Numbered from the stretch's first letter, positions 46,197-58,885 are shown. The stretch is DNA of 64,000 nucleotides from Triatoma infestans (GCA_011037195.1 JAAEAF010002634.1:62001-126000); one strand, 5' to 3'. Numbers and translations: made by a program. Notes: generated by a model not told the origin, from the letters alone.

Positions 46197-46234
46197 CATC
46201 AACCGGTTTCGGGCGTTTGCCCATCGTCACGATG
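46197..46234 (-). ncRNA. Hammerhead-ribozyme-like motif, near intact
   Basis: Minus strand: CATC, GTGACGA, an unpaired T, perfect stem II GGGC-AAAC-GCCC, GAAA, palindromic helix III ACC/GGT, cleavage triplet GTT, GATG closing a 4-bp stem I. Only C3 is changed (to G), which should abolish cleavage. Everything else fits the fold. Confidence 0.6.
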
Positions 46235-46359
46235 TTTTGCTAAAACAGTGTGATTGATTACATAGACTTGCACAGAGCAAAATCAGTTTATACATTCACA
46301 GTAGTGTGCAAACTGAATTTGCTCTGTGCAAATCTATGTTATCACACTGTTTATCAAAA

Positions 46360-46391
46360 CATCCTGACGATGGAATCGAAACCGATCCATG
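46360..46391 (+). ncRNA. Hammerhead-ribozyme-like motif, stem II lost
   Basis: Plus strand: CATC, intact CTGACGA, then a shortened TGGAATC in place of stem II, GAAACCGATC, CATG. The stem II deletion and a stem I mismatch make it inactive as read. It supplies the intact CTGACGA for the family consensus. Confidence 0.5.
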
Positions 46392-46599
46392 ACCACAAAA
46401 TGAAACAGGCTATCACGGAAAATATTTCTGTTGCCAGTAATTGGGCTTAGCAAATCCACCACGCAACTTTAAGATCACCTTCTAGGTGGCAGTGGTTTTG
46501 ACTTGCAGCCACTTCTTGTTTTAAATCAAGGAGTATAGAGCTGTAATTAGAAGTTACATGCAATCGTCTTATTTTGAAAGTTGAAATGAAAGTTTTTCA

Positions 46600-47520
46600 C
46601 AAGAAATAAAAAATTGGGAAGGGAATGCGGTCTCTTTATGAAGGGCAGAATGACACTGTGGAAATCTCACTCTTGATATTCCGTCTTATTATGACCAGAG
46701 AAGATGACATGAAAGATTCGTACAAAATCCGTCAACCCATATTCACCAAACATATTTGAAATCCTCTTTGCAAAGAGGTTCTGACAGAAAAATGTTTTTA
46801 AAACTCTCGTACAGCGTTAATATTTACAACCCTGAGATCGAGTGTGAATCAGTGTCACTTCTTTGCTTTGCCAAATGCTGTATTTCTTTTAACATAGAAT
46901 ACATAGATGTTCCTCACCATTTCTAAAAGGAAGATATTGCGATCGTTTCAAATTTTTTCGAAATTTGGTTTACACCAGAAATACATGTTATGAAGTTCCC
47001 TCATTAAGAAAAAAATGTTTTTATACATGGTGTGTCAACAAAATAATTCATAAAATGAAAAATCGCGGGAAACTGAAAGTCACATCGAACACGAAGGTTC
47101 CGAGCAAAATTCATCAACCGGATGTGCGACTTTACTCAATAATTTCTTTTTCTCCAGTTTTTTGTGATCTTTTCGAAAACGGCTGCAACGATTTCCTTTA
47201 CATTTGGAATGCTAACTGCAAAAAAAAAAATGTTTTTCGATAATTGTATGGAATTTTTGGTGTTAAATCTCAAATGTCATATGCGGGATTGGACAGTGTT
47301 ATTGCTGCGCTCTTCTGAACTACAATGTCATCACTTCTCTAACCTGTCAGGATTGGAGGTTGTTACTTAGCTCCCTCCACTACCTCCATATTTACGTTAG
47401 AACCAATGAACAAAATTTGAAGAAAAGTCTCGTCATTGTGTATATTATAGTTGGATTGTAACGGCAATAAAGTAAGAGAAAGTCGTGTGAGTGTTCCATG
47501 CCAGATATTTGCTTACATAT
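46600..47520 (+). repeat. HR repeat, forward
   Basis: 'aaggaagatattgcgatcgtttcaaattttttcgaaatttggtttacaccagaaatacatg', 'attcataaaatgaaaaatcgcgggaaactgaaag', 'gcaaaattcatcaaccggatgtgcgactttactc', 'ttcgaaaacggctgcaacgatttcctttacatttggaatgctaac', 'aagtaagagaaagtcgtgtgagtgttccatgccaga'. One of the best-preserved copies. Confidence 0.85.
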
Positions 47521-48245
47521 TATTTTCAAGTTTCCACAGAGATTTAAATTTGTTTTTAGTCAAAAATAGTAACGTTATTAGATATTTAAAATGCAATAAA
47601 TATCTATATAACTTGACAATGAATGTGTTAGAAGGAATGCCTATTAAGTTTTTAAAGTTTGGGTGTTTCACTGTAAAACACTTTCAAAACTCTCGTATTA
47701 ACAAAATTATCTCTTTTAATCGCTTTAAATTTATTTACTTGGTAAAAAAAAAAAAAAAAAAAAAGAGAAAAAAGGTTTATAAAAAGAACCCAAAAATATT
47801 GGCAAGAAAGGGATAATTCCCTGGTGGATAATATCAAAGATTACTGGCTTCTTGTACACTGTAATTTTACCCAAATTACAAGTTATTACGGAGCTGGAAC
47901 AGAGGGGAAGTAGTTTTTGTCCTAGTAATTATGTAATGGGCTGGTTAGATTTATTATTTGTGCGGTTTGGACAGTCTGCACTTCTCCTCTGTAAACCATC
48001 TTGCTGTCCAGTGTCCATTATTACATTGAGTAAAACCTTTTATTAAACAGTTCTAAAAAAAAAATCCGAATGCGAAGGTAAATATCGATAATCTTGTTCG
48101 GTAATCAGATAATGAGGTTTGGCAAATATACGACATTAATCCCAAGCTCTCTCTCCTTCCCAAAAAAACAAAACAAAACGCTACAAATCTATGATGTCAT
48201 CAGTTGATATTGGTATTTCTAGCTTGGAATTTGAAGACAGTAGTA
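47521..48245. other. AT-rich insertion-like stretch, no gene recognised
   Basis: Includes a poly-A run at about 47744-47764 and a GC-richer block at about 47890-48010. No domain could be recognised in any frame. The 121-aa frame from 47451 ends in translated poly-A. Confidence 0.4.
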
Positions 48246-48249
48246 CCAA

Positions 48250-48930
48250 GTTAGATTTAAATCTTAAAGAAATAGTCGTATAATTAGACAAATCAGGTAG
48301 TTTCCCTAGTGTGGTACAGATCACTGTTTAACGATTTATATGTACAATAATATTTCATTAACCAAGTTTCTTTAACATTGCTACGTTTACAATGTTTAGG
48401 GTGCAATTTAATTTTAAACTTAATTGCCACACCCCCCAAAACGCCTCTAAAATCAATTTTTTTGGAATGTTTTAATCTACGCAGCAAGCATTCCAAGTTT
48501 CAACAAAATCATTGAGCCATTTTCGAGAAAATTCCAAAAAAAACTCAAAAACTTGTTCTGTAAAGTTGCACCTTGAATTCCAATATTTCTAAAGTGCATC
48601 AAAATTACATGGCTAGTACACATTCATACATTGTACTGAGGTCGTACTTTAGAAGAAAGCTTAGCGCTACAATTCCCCAGAACCCCCCCAAAAATCAATT
48701 TTTCCAGGAAAACGTATCTTCGTAGTTATACGAAGTTCAAAGAAAATCGCTGCAGCCAAGTTTGTACACCAAGTGCCATTTTGTTATATTTTGTTCACAC
48801 AAACCCACTTCCTGAAAAACATTGTTTTTTCTCTCAGGGGACGTCAAATCATGTCTTTCCAGGTCCCCAATTTCGAAAATTGACACACTCGCAAAATCTT
48901 GCCCCTACTCTTAGTAAAGGAAAGTAAAAA
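48250..48930 (-). repeat. HR repeat, reverse
   Basis: 'caagtttcaacaaaatcattgagccattttcgagaaaattccaaaaaaaactc', 'ttctgtaaagttgcacc', 'cccaaaaatcaatttttccaggaaaacg', 'caggggacgtcaaatcatgtctttccaggtccccaatttcgaaaattgacacactcgc'. Confidence 0.8.
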
Positions 48931-50750
48931 GGTAAAGTATCGTCTTCCGGACTGAATTAGGATCTGTATTCAACAGTTAAAACGGATTCAAGGAAATTAA
49001 AGCAAAATGTGTATTGCTAACTTATTTATTTAATTATACTTTATTTTATTAAAAGATTTGTAAGGTATTGAATAAAAGTGCTAAAAACAAAACTTAAAAT
49101 CGTTTAAACACAACCAATTCTATTACAAATATTATGACGAGGAGGGGGGGCAGTGTCCAGTCTGTGTGTTGGCCACACTGGGCGATTGACCATTTACTAC
49201 TGGGTTGGTAGCCCTGGGGACTATATAATGTGTCCCACAGACTGGAAGATAAACATCCATGTAGTTGCAATTCTTTTTTTTTTTTGCTGCCCATAAACCA
49301 CAATTACCTCCACCCAAAAGAGATTGTACATATTACTCCCCAGACAGCGTCGTCCCTCCTCAGTTAAGTACATACACAAAAAAGATAATAACTATAAAGA
49401 GCTGGGGGGGGGTCAGTGCAACCATTTATGGAAGAATTGTGTCAGCGAACAGATCCTCAGTAGATAATAAATAAATAAAAAATAACATTTCCTTCAAAAC
49501 AATAATAACGATCGTAATAAATGAAATAGAATGGTTCAGTTAAAATGAAACAACAACAATGGGAGTCAATAAAAATAATTTATGGGGGTTGTGGGTTATA
49601 AAGTGGGATATATGGTTCTCATTAGAATGTGTTCTCTTAAATTGTTATATTGTAATTAACTACTACTGTCCATATATTTATAAACTCTGTAAAAATCATT
49701 AAAATAGGAAAAAAGTTGAAGCGAAGGAGATGCGTTAACCTGAGACTTCGAAATGGCCTGGGGAGGCTGGCTTGCTAGCTCTCAGAAAAGGCTAACTCTA
49801 TTTTCCTCAGACCTAGGTAGCTATAGCCCATATTTGTATTCATTCGAAATTTATGCTGATGCCAAATATTAGCGACATGGTCGCACCACTATAATGGTCA
49901 CTATCAGGATTAGAACTGCTTGGATGGCTGGGCTATAATCTACCAACAGGATTATTTTACAGGCATTTCTTTGGCTGGTTAGCTAGCGTGCTGCTCTAAT
50001 GGCCACTGCTTCACCATCAATTCGTAGTAACTGTCCCTACAGCAACAGACGCTAAAAATACTTGAAGCTTATTTATATATATATGTATATAGCTTTATTT
50101 TCCTTCGGGGTTACAATGAACTGCAGCCTTGAAAGTTCTATATTGCCTCTCTCTTCTTGTGCCAGATTGAGGACACCCCCAACCTAAAGTCCATTTCACG
50201 TCCATTTTTCTAATTCTCTCGAAATTTCATGATCTGGGGAACATCTCCGAACATTTGGTTTGACCTTTGGCCCATTAAATCATCTCTGGATGATAGCTTC
50301 GCAGTCTGTTTGGAGTTGGGTTGAAGTCTGCCCAACAGACCCCACCCTCTGTGGGGAGGGTTGGGAATTATCTCCCCATAGAATCTGCAAGCGCTATCGT
50401 TCTAGCTCAGTTTTTTCTTCAGTTACTCCCCAAGTCTACAATACCCTAAATGGAAACTTTGTCTTTCCTCAGACTGATGCACCTCACATCCATCATAGCT
50501 GCCGCCTATCTCAGTCCCGCGGAATTCTCCAGAAAATGTTTGTTTAGTTTCCTCCTTCCCCATTTCCAACTCCTTGATGAGGCTGATCGCTTTTTTTCTG
50601 AAAAGAGTGTTAGCTCCAGGAAGGAAGTTTCTGCACACCTTACCTTGCTAGATTGTGGTGACTTTATGACAACGGAATCAACGTATCAGTGTTAATCCTA
50701 CTCAGGAAATTCAGTTTGCCTAAGCATTCCTAAAAAAAAAATCGAAATTA
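48931..50750. other. Non-HR stretch, no gene recognised
   Basis: GC-richer in 49.1-49.4 and 50.1-50.7 kb. Open frames of 60-95 codons overlap on both strands at 49.1-49.5 and 50.26-50.70 kb, but neither strand shows a recognisable domain or clean splice context, so I do not call a gene. Confidence 0.35.
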
Positions 50751-50754
50751 TATG

Positions 50755-50890
50755 CAGAGAGCTAGTGCTCCATTAATGGCGGCTGGACTGTCGGCTGGGA
50801 TAACAATTCATAAGCTCCGGATTTGTATCTCGGCTAATGGCAGTTCTCTGTTTGTCTCGATAACCTTGCCATGGCAGCAAGACCAAAAAA
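50755..50890 (+). repeat. tRNA-derived SINE-like repeat, degraded
   Basis: 'tggcggctggactgtcggctggga' resembles an A-box region and GGATTTGTATC at 50819-50829 a degraded B box within 'ccggatttgtatctcggc', close to the tRNA 'ccggttcgaatcccggc' pattern. It ends in an A-run at 50884-50892. Confidence 0.5.
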
Positions 50891-51865
50891 AAATTAACTA
50901 GTGATTCAACAACACGTGAACAAAACACGCAGCCACCTCTCAGTTGCATTTAAAAACTCTTCCCCTGCCCCGGCTAAAAAAAAAGTAGTTACTTCATAAA
51001 AGAAATATAATATTTCTAAAATATAATGAATGTTCATTAATTACGGTATAATTATATTCATATCCTAACATTCTGGAAATAGAATTTCCATCCAACTGTT
51101 TCAGTTAAACAACAACCCTATGTTGTATACTTTATCTGTTATTGTCGTTAGGTTGGCAACATGTCCACAGTGTCACCATGCTGTGGACGGACAGTAAATC
51201 CTAAAAAAAGTGTTACGCAGTCTCAGTTCCAAGTTTAAAGATGACATTCTAGGGCACCTAAACAACTGAAGCAATTCAGTTTATTCAAAACTTCTATTTT
51301 ATTTTTTCCCCAAACATTCATAGCTCCACATAATTATTGTTAGTATATAAATTTCTGGTTATTTCCACACTTGTTTTGTTTCCAACAACCTAACCTAAAT
51401 AAATTATTATGTCAGTTATATAGCAGCTTCTAGGATCTTCCCAAACTTCCATTCTATTGTTTTATATCTCACCTACACATCTAAACAGTTTAATATCTAT
51501 AAATTATAATTATATATAAAAACACCTGTTCATAAAAATAATAATAAAATAAAAAATTAAATAAACATATATCTATTCAACAAGTCATTTTATTTTATTA
51601 TTTTCTGCTTTATAATCGTAAATCTTTTTTGTTGTTTCCTTCTTTTTTTAGAAGAATGTGAACGAAAGAGAAATAAAGAATAAAGTTGTGTGTAGTTTTC
51701 AAGTCGTTCGTTATTAAGTAGTAAAGATGAATATAAATTAGATTCATTCAGGAAATTGTTGTGAAACATTATGAATAGAAAAAATTATCCAAAAACAAAC
51801 CTCCTGCTAATTCACAGATCTTAATTAATTCGAGATTTTTGTTTGTTTTATCTTGGCCATTCATA
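50891..51865. other. AT-rich non-coding stretch
   Basis: No gene or clear repeat seen. Confidence 0.45.
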
Positions 51866-52225
51866 ATACGAAAATCTGGTGTGAAACACTCATAGTGCTT
51901 TCTCTTACAACTGTTAAACTACGGTCTCTTACTACGGCCTCTTACTACTGTTAAACTCTAAAATTTACTCATTTGTCCAAACATAAATAACACGGAGGGA
52001 GGGATGGACAAGTATCTATCGAGCTGGGCAGTAGAAGTGATTACATTGTAGTCAAGAAGAAAGCGCCAATAACATTGATGTAAGCCCATATAACATTTGA
52101 TATTTAAAGCCATCAATTACACAGAACATTTAAAACCAATGTTTTCAAGAAAATGTCCCTATTCCAAGTTTAAAGGAAATCTTTACAGTCGTTTTTCGAG
52201 AAAATTCCCAATAAACATGAGTCGT
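51866..52225 (-). repeat. HR repeat, reverse
   Basis: 'aaaatctggtgtgaaacactcatagtgctttctctta', 'tttactcatttgtccaaacataaa', 'gtttaaaggaaatctttacagtcgtttttcgagaaaattcccaa'. Confidence 0.75.
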
Positions 52226-53635
52226 CCCATTGGGGACTGTAGGCGAGTTAAATTTCTTTTTGACGTGTTTCAATTAGCCCAATCCTGGTTGGGAAGACTA
52301 ATAACTGGATGGTAGGACCTCAGCCTCAATCTCTTGTAATAGCCTATTAGCCTGATGTAGATTCGTGACGTCACAATTTATTGGAGTGTGCACTCTTTTA
52401 GATCATCCCTTTGCTGGACTTTAATGATACTGGAGTGGAGTAAGCTTGGGTCCGTATCAATTATAATAATATATTTCAAAATATCCGCAAAATTTAAATG
52501 AGAATCCAAAATGAATAATTCAAAATGGATAGAATTCAAAATTCATTCTGTTAAGATTAATCACCTGGATGTTCCGTAGAATTCCAGTCCACAGCTCGAA
52601 ATCGATGACAGCACTGCAAGTTCTGTTTTGTTCCTTAAAAATGAATTTGGAGGCTTTGTCGAGAAATCTAGCATCAAACCTGAAACAAGTTGATTGAAAG
52701 AGATTCGGTTAATTCTAGTTTGGGGAATAGTTTGTTTAAGTAAAAGCTCGAGGCAGCGTCCTCTTTCAGATCACAGCAAAACTTATAATGGCTTAATCTG
52801 ATATAAGTTTTGTTGTTTCAAATTAGGTTTGTGGTAATTTTTTTAAGATATTGAAAGAAATGTAGCTGTTCTCGGCAAAATATTGAGCTTTGGTCCACAG
52901 AAATACGCACACTGTGAAAGAGAGAGATATCAATTTCTAAAAGCCACTTTCTAAAAGGAGAAGGAAATACTCGCCAAGCGTGAACTCGACCTAGCAGCAG
53001 ACAAAATGTCCCAGAATACTCGTCCTTCAACTTAAACTTGTGCCAAATTCCTAAGTCAGAACCTCCTTCGACCAGTCAGTAAGAACGAGTCACTAGTCCG
53101 GGTACTGACAAAATATATGCATATACGCTGAAGGATGGCTTCAGATGAATACTAATGTTTAGGTCTGGCACTGGCATGGGGTTTATTGCAGGGATTTTGC
53201 GTTCGTTCCTCTTGCCACAAATTTTGAAAGGCCGATTAAGGTCATTACAAAGTTTGGATTCAGCCACTTTATCTCGTACCGTGCTCTTGACGAACTCATA
53301 GGCCACTATAATGGCATTTATAAATTCCAGAATATATGGATGTCAGAGAGGAGAAGATACAGGCACAAGATTGAAGTGCTATTGGAAAAAGGACATATAA
53401 GTGGTACCCGACCACTGCGCTCTTGACGAAGATCAATAAATCAGCGGCACTAAAGCTATTCTGTATGATTTCAGCAAAACGTAAATGTTGCCTGAAGAAA
53501 CGTTAGAAGATAGCAAAACTAAAGGAACATATGCAATTGTCTCCAGCCTTCTAGAAGAGAGACTATCACCTTCGTTTTAGCAGAAATAGGGTGTATCCAG
53601 ATTTTTAACCGGGATGATTATTAATCGGACTTGAT
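52226..53635. other. Non-HR stretch, no gene recognised
   Basis: 52270-52330 faintly resembles the 16.2-kb SINE head ('ggatggtaggacctcagcct'). The minus-strand frame over 53076-53306 extends upstream to about 53335 and has balanced composition (AYEFVKSTVRDKVAESKLCN). It lacks splice signals or a family match, so it is left as unexplained. Confidence 0.35.
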
Positions 53636-53639
53636 GGTG

Positions 53640-53790
53640 ACCAAATTTTCTTGATCAACAAAAACTTTTTTTACTCAGGGGAGCTGAGAACATTCAATTT
53701 CACTCAGGTATATTTGGAGAAAACTCAATATCGAAAATTTCATTTGGTCGCTCTAGTTTCTCTTACCGTTACCAGAGAAAGTAAACAGAC
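53640..53790 (-). repeat. HR repeat fragment, reverse
   Basis: 'actcaggggagctgagaacattcaatttcactcaggtatatttggagaaaactcaatatcgaaaatttc...gtttctcttaccgttacc' corresponds to minus-strand HR. Confidence 0.65.
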
Positions 53791-55595
53791 GTACAGAAGA
53801 CAAAAATCCTCTATTATTTTATTTATTGACGTCGCTATCGATATAAAAAAATCGAGTATAGAACGCAATAAGCGATGTACATTCATATTCATTCGACCAA
53901 AGTACTAAATCTACATAATGTATGTATGTATATTCTGATCTGTATAATATTATGTATAGACAAGTTTTTTGTTTCATAAATTAATAAATAATAATAATAA
54001 TAATAGTAAGCATTACATTATAAAGACGAAAGAGGTTTTTTTTTAAATATATGAATAGGTTATGTAGAGGTTAGGTGTTCAAAAGTTTATGAATGAATGA
54101 GTTTTGTGTGTGTAAAAGTGTGAAGGGAATATGTAGATAATGTATGAGCCCGAATAATAAGGTGACATTCTGTTTCTGGCCATTTCAATTTTCTCTAAAT
54201 CCACTGCTACATGAATAATTGATTAAGAGTTTTTGTTTTTTTTTTCATTGTCATGTATATATACATATATATAAAACATATGTAAGTAATAAGATGAGGA
54301 AATATATAATAGCGTGAAAGTGTGTCCACCCCAAACTCTGTATATATATAATATTTATTCGCGTTATATACAGTGTTGTTAGATGTTTATCCTTTAAGGT
54401 TAATTGTGTGTAATTACTAGGAGAGCGTTTAGCTGCACCATGAAGGATGTGAAAAGAGAAACAGATATAGGATACGGGAGAGCGAGAGAGAGAGAAAGAG
54501 ATAACTTGATGGTGTATCATTAAAATCAAATCAAAGAGGGGAATACTGGGTGGTGTAGGAGGACATTGGTTGAATACGAAATCCTCACCGATAGATAGAG
54601 AGTATGTAGTGGATAGAGTGGGCGTCAAGGAAAAAGCATCGCCCACGCAATCTACTGTACATTGTGCGCACACACAGACAAACATACATAGATACTCACA
54701 AGATATACAATGAAGGAGATAGAAAAAAAGGAGAAGGTCAAACCTATGAAAGGTCAGTCATCAACATTATAAATGCCTGCGTGGCTCACAAAGAACGTTA
54801 TTGAACGTGTATATATAGATATTTGGAATTTGTCCAAGTGTATGACCCGTGGGCTGGCCGAACAACTTCAACTCGAAATGTGTGACTTGTATCTTTTGAT
54901 GGGACAATTATTTTGGGCGTGGTAAAACGGTAATCAAGTGTTTTAGGATAAACGCAAATTTTACTTCTTTGATGCTTATTTTGGTTGGATTTTATGGCTC
55001 AGGATTGAACGAAAAAGGCCTTTTTTGTTTTCCCTAAACGTTACGGGACGTATTCAATCTTCAGTAGGATATATAATATTATAATTAGTGAATTAAAACG
55101 ACTAATTAAATTGATAGGGTAACTGGTGTATTATTTTAGACTGAGGAAGGAGGTTACAATAAGAAATTGAGGGAGAAGTATCTGTTGAGAAGTTATATTG
55201 TGTAGATAAGTTAAGTTGTGTTATCTTCTTACTCTTGCTTTTTCACTGCTATACGAGCAAGACTTCATTTTTATCAGGTGTCTGAAATTGTTTCTCTTGG
55301 AAACAAATTTCTCATGAATATGAAATGCTTTTTCAAAATTAAAAAAAAGAAGCAGATTTAAACAAGCCAGTCATTGAAAATTTGCAGAAATTGGGTGGCA
55401 GACATCGTATTTTTTCGGAGCTCTTCTTGTAGAAGAAAGCCTCGCAGGTATTGGGGTAGAGGGTACAGGGGTCTGCCAGTTAGTTTAAATTTAAATTTGC
55501 AAAAGCTTACTTGGTTTTGATAAAGAGCGGTCCACATAAGGCCGCTTAGGTATACATGTAAAATCTCTACCACCATTTTATGGCCAGCCCAATTA
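53791..55595. other. Non-coding stretch with short microsatellites
   Basis: (AAT)n at about 53985-54006, TA runs and an AG-rich tract at about 54478-54500. No gene recognised; the 144-aa minus frame 54251-54685 is low-complexity. Confidence 0.45.
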
Positions 55596-55685
55596 AACAT
55601 TGTAAACGTTCCAATTTTAAAGAAAATGTGTTAATTGAATTGTACGAAAGTCGTGTGAGTGTTTCACACCAGTTTTTTTCCATCA
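55596..55685 (+). repeat. HR repeat fragment, forward
   Basis: 'cgttccaattttaaagaaaatgtgttaattgaattgtacgaaagtcgtgtgagtgtttcacacca'. Confidence 0.7.
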
Positions 55686-55939
55686 ATAGCAGTTCTCTAT
55701 CCACGGTGCCCATACTGACTGCCTTCTACGTAGATACATATCGCTGCTCACAATTATCCTACCAAACCGGATGACGTTAATTTATATGACATGTTGCTGC
55801 ATCACTTTTCAGCGCAATGGAAGTAATTCTTTGATTCTCACTTTCTCGAAACAGACGCTCCGTGTTAACTTCGATGATCCTTCTAAGTCACTTTAGTTCG
55901 GGCCACGTTCCTTTCGATTTACAGTCTTACAGCCTTGGT

Positions 55940-56100
55940 ATATACTCGCACAAAAACCCACTATTTATTTTTTTCTTGGTCGAGGGAACCTTAAAATCTT
56001 TATTTCCTGTGAAAACAAATTTTGAAAATTTGGCGCGAAATTGCAACAATCCCTCTTCTTTTCAGCAGTCGGAGAAAATAAAAACAGTTAAGAAATAAAA
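55940..56100 (-). repeat. HR repeat fragment, reverse
   Basis: 'cgcacaaaaacccactatt...ggtcgagggaaccttaaaatctttatttcctgtgaaaacaaattttgaaaatttggcgcgaaattgcaac' matches minus-strand HR. Confidence 0.65.
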
Positions 56101-56795
56101 ACAACCAGTCAATTTAGAAATGTTAAGGGTTGATTTGAACCTGGCGCCAAGTTGCGTGGGCAACCAACCTTTTGTCGTCTATTAAAGTGTCCATAAAGTT
56201 TAAAACATTGTTATAATTATTGTTTTATTATGGTGGTGAATAAACACCACAATGTTTATTTACATGTGAAATGATCATCATGTAGAGAGAGCTTGGTTAT
56301 TATGTAAATAAAATAGTAAAATAGTATATACATTTATAATAATGTAAGTTTTAATACAGAATGTATTATAGAACGTGGCGGAAGAAACCGCAAGTGATGA
56401 AGTTCTGTGTCTCAGAGTACAGAGAAGATAATAAGAAGAAATATATCTGTTAGTTTGATGGTTAGTCTACCATGGTAATAATACGGTGTGTAATTCATTA
56501 TTATAAATAATAGTCGACTGCACGTACGCCGACAACTATGGACATGTACAAACATGAAATGTCCCTCTCTATTGTGGCGGTGATCTGCTCATCATCTGGC
56601 CATTATATTCTCTCCTCTTTTTGATCTGTTCTTCAACACTTCTCACTTCTTCTTTATGTCTGTGCCCACCCCCTCCTCAGTTTGCGGTCACTACTATCCA
56701 CCTTTACAAATACAAGACTCTATGTTTCGAATAATATTTACCAAAGCAATCATTAATAGTTAACACTTTTTGAAATTCTTTACGTCTTTCCCATT
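56101..56795. other. AT-rich non-coding stretch
   Basis: No gene seen. Confidence 0.45.
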
Positions 56796-57000
56796 TTTTT
56801 TATTCTCTCTTACCGCCGCTATTAAAAGTATTGCGATTGTGTCAACTTTTCATCGAATTTAAGTTTTCACCGGCAGAACAGGTTTTTAAGAGTACGAAAA
56901 ACTAGTTTTTTCTGTGTATCAATCTCGGACAAATTGCAGAGAGAGCAAACTTTATATTTCATTTAGTACTACCATGTGTGATTAGTGCCAATAAAGCCAC
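56796..57000 (+). repeat. HR repeat fragment, forward
   Basis: 'ttctctcttaccgccgctattaaaagtattgcgattgtgtcaacttttcatcgaatttaagttttcaccggcagaacagg', the start of the HR unit. Confidence 0.75.
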
Positions 57001-57755
57001 CGATCTGAGACTGTTTATTATATAAAACGTTTATGGTATAAAAGGTGATCAGGAGAAAATTCAAAAATTCAGCAAACAATGCGGAACAAAATCAAGAGAC
57101 GATATGATTTATAAATTGATTATCTTTTTAATAAATAATATGAGTTAAAAATGAAGGTATTATATCAATAGAATATTAAGTAGAATGAATAATAATGAAT
57201 ATGGCCACGTTCCAATATCAATCATCATGAACTCATGATTATCAAGTTATATATCAGTGTGTATAGGTTAAAATGAATGATTTATTTTGTTTTTATCTAT
57301 AAAACGACTTTATTATATGCAAACGATTCGTGATATATATATATATATTAAATATTTAATTATATATTATATATTAAAATAAAAAGTATTATACAATGAA
57401 CTTTTGATATTCAACTTTGATTTCATGGGTACATTATGTCACGTAACTGTTATTTAAAAATCTAATCATGTATAAAAATCGACGATTACTTTAATAATAA
57501 TTCAGTTCAATTACTCAAATAATCGATAACCAATAATATAATTTGTAAAATTATTTGAATAGAAGTTTAAAAAATGTGATATGACAGGCTTAAAAACATT
57601 CTTTACTTCGAATTGAATTTTTACTAAATTCCAAACCTAGGTTCTGTGGGTTAGTTATTACAGTAAGCTTCTTCAGGATAGTTGTTGTCTGATGGGTTTT
57701 AGACCAACACTGGCAAAGAACAAATCGGTTGGTTGTTAAGTAATAAAGTGGCGGA
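57001..57755. other. Very AT-rich non-coding stretch
   Basis: No gene seen; short TA microsatellite at about 57334-57350. Confidence 0.45.
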
Positions 57756-57759
57756 GCCT

Positions 57760-57991
57760 AACTTTGTCCTCTCTCTTGCATATGAATAGCCGGAGATAGT
57801 GGGCGGGGCTTAATTTTTCTTCGCTTTCTCCCTTGCACGTGATTATGACGAGGTCTGTCGTCTGTCTCCCCCGCACTTTTTATATGTCTAGAGGTTATCT
57901 TATAGCCAATTCACGTGGGCGCAAGGAAAGACAGGGAAAGTTAAACCCCGCCCATCGTTTACAGCATTTATATGCAGAGAGAGGAAGAAAT
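57760..57991. mobile_element. Fold-back with GC-box and E-box words in both arms
   Basis: The arms, about 57760-57845 and 57908-57991, are imperfect inverted repeats (TCCTCTCTCTTGCATATGAA against its partner in 57965-57988). Each arm carries GGGCGGGG (57800-57808 plus; complement at 57945-57953) and a CACGTG (57836-57841 and 57912-57917), with a CATATGAAT or TATAAAT-like word on the outer side. The centre of about 60 bp is G/T/C-rich. It could be the ends of a small DNA element or a symmetrical promoter-like structure. Confidence 0.55.
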
Positions 57992-58004
57992 TAAGCAAGG
58001 AACC

Positions 58005-58665
58005 TCTGCAATAAGGACAAATCGTCGGTTTAAAGCAAGCACTCGATCTCAACCCGAAGTCTTAGTTTGTTGTACCACAGAGGCCTTGGAATCTTGTATG
58101 ATTATTTTTATGAAACGTTTAGTTACTTTAACTCCAGTTGGTAGAACCGTTATTTGATGTATCCTACAGAGAAATACTAATGCCTCAGCTCCCTCAGCTC
58201 TCCCTAAAAGCTTTCGAGAAAATCGGGAAAAATAAAAAAAAAAGTACTCACTGGAATCAAGCCAGCGAATGCGCTACACAAAAGCTGGGCACTGTATTTC
58301 CATTAGCAGCAGTAATGAGGGACCACCATTGTACCTCCAAGCGCAGTCAAACTACTCATTAACTATTATCAACGCCCGTTCATAGTATTGGCGAATGAGC
58401 TTCAATTTAGGTAGCAAAGTATCCAGTAAGCTGTAACTAGCTCCCACAAAGAGCTAGGAGACAGCTCTTAAGTAAAAAGCCGGCTACCGGAGGGCTTAAG
58501 AAGTGTCACCAGATCAACTTTAAATACTTAACAAGTATTATGATCAACCATGAAAGATTCACCAAGCTAGTCACAGTAGTACAACACCGTCAGCAAGAGT
58601 TCTAACTAGACCCATCATCACTCTGCAGAAGGCTAAACCAACCAGCGCTACCATCTACAATCATC
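58005..58665. other. Non-HR stretch, no gene recognised
   Basis: GC-richer than average, with no domain recognised in the 61- and 74-aa plus frames. Confidence 0.35.
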
Positions 58666-58669
58666 CTGT

Positions 58670-58885
58670 TATTATTCAATATAGTCAAACTTCCGGTTAA
58701 TAGATGCCTTCCATTCAGCTTTGATGTCGGTGATACCTGAAAAATAAAAAACTTGAGTTTGGCTAATTTGAGATACCTTGTTCATACCCGAACACACCCT
58801 GCCGATCATTAAAGAAAAGAAGAAAAATATTTCAAGAAACTCTATTTTGAAAATTTCACACGATTGCAATTCACTAAGAGAAAAT
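58670..58885 (-). repeat. HR repeat, reverse
   Basis: 'tatagtcaaacttccggttaatagatgcc', 'gatgtcggtgatacctgaaaaataaaaaacttgagtttggctaatttgagatacc', 'ctattttgaaaatttcacacgattgcaattcactaagagaaaataaaa'. Confidence 0.75.

Larger units (their letters stand above)
46125..46440. mobile_element. Fold-back element with paired hammerhead-like motifs (copy 2)
   Basis: Same family as the 9.4-kb element. Arms of about 125 bp (46160-46290 and 46310-46430) are inverted repeats starting ATATTTTCCGTGATAG. The inner part (GTGTGATTACATAGACTTGC...CAGAGCAAA) is longer than in copy 1, where it is mostly deleted. The spacer is about 20 bp. Each arm carries a hammerhead-like motif. The left flank 'ttgtggttgggtctgcagagttagaaagcatcgg' is shared with copy 1. 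No coding sequence. Confidence 0.85.

Noticed and set aside
47451..47816. 121-aa plus-strand frame
   Set aside because: Begins in HR and ends in translated poly-A (poly-Lys).
50260..50700. Gene on either strand at 50.3-50.7 kb
   Set aside because: Several overlapping frames on both strands, none with a motif, splice context or clear codon bias.
54251..54685. 144-aa minus-strand frame
   Set aside because: Low-complexity, Ser/Ile/Tyr-rich, with no domain; derived from AG and TA tracts.
57660..57690. Minus-strand CTGAAGAAGC as another hammerhead
   Set aside because: No GAAA segment follows within a stem-loop distance.
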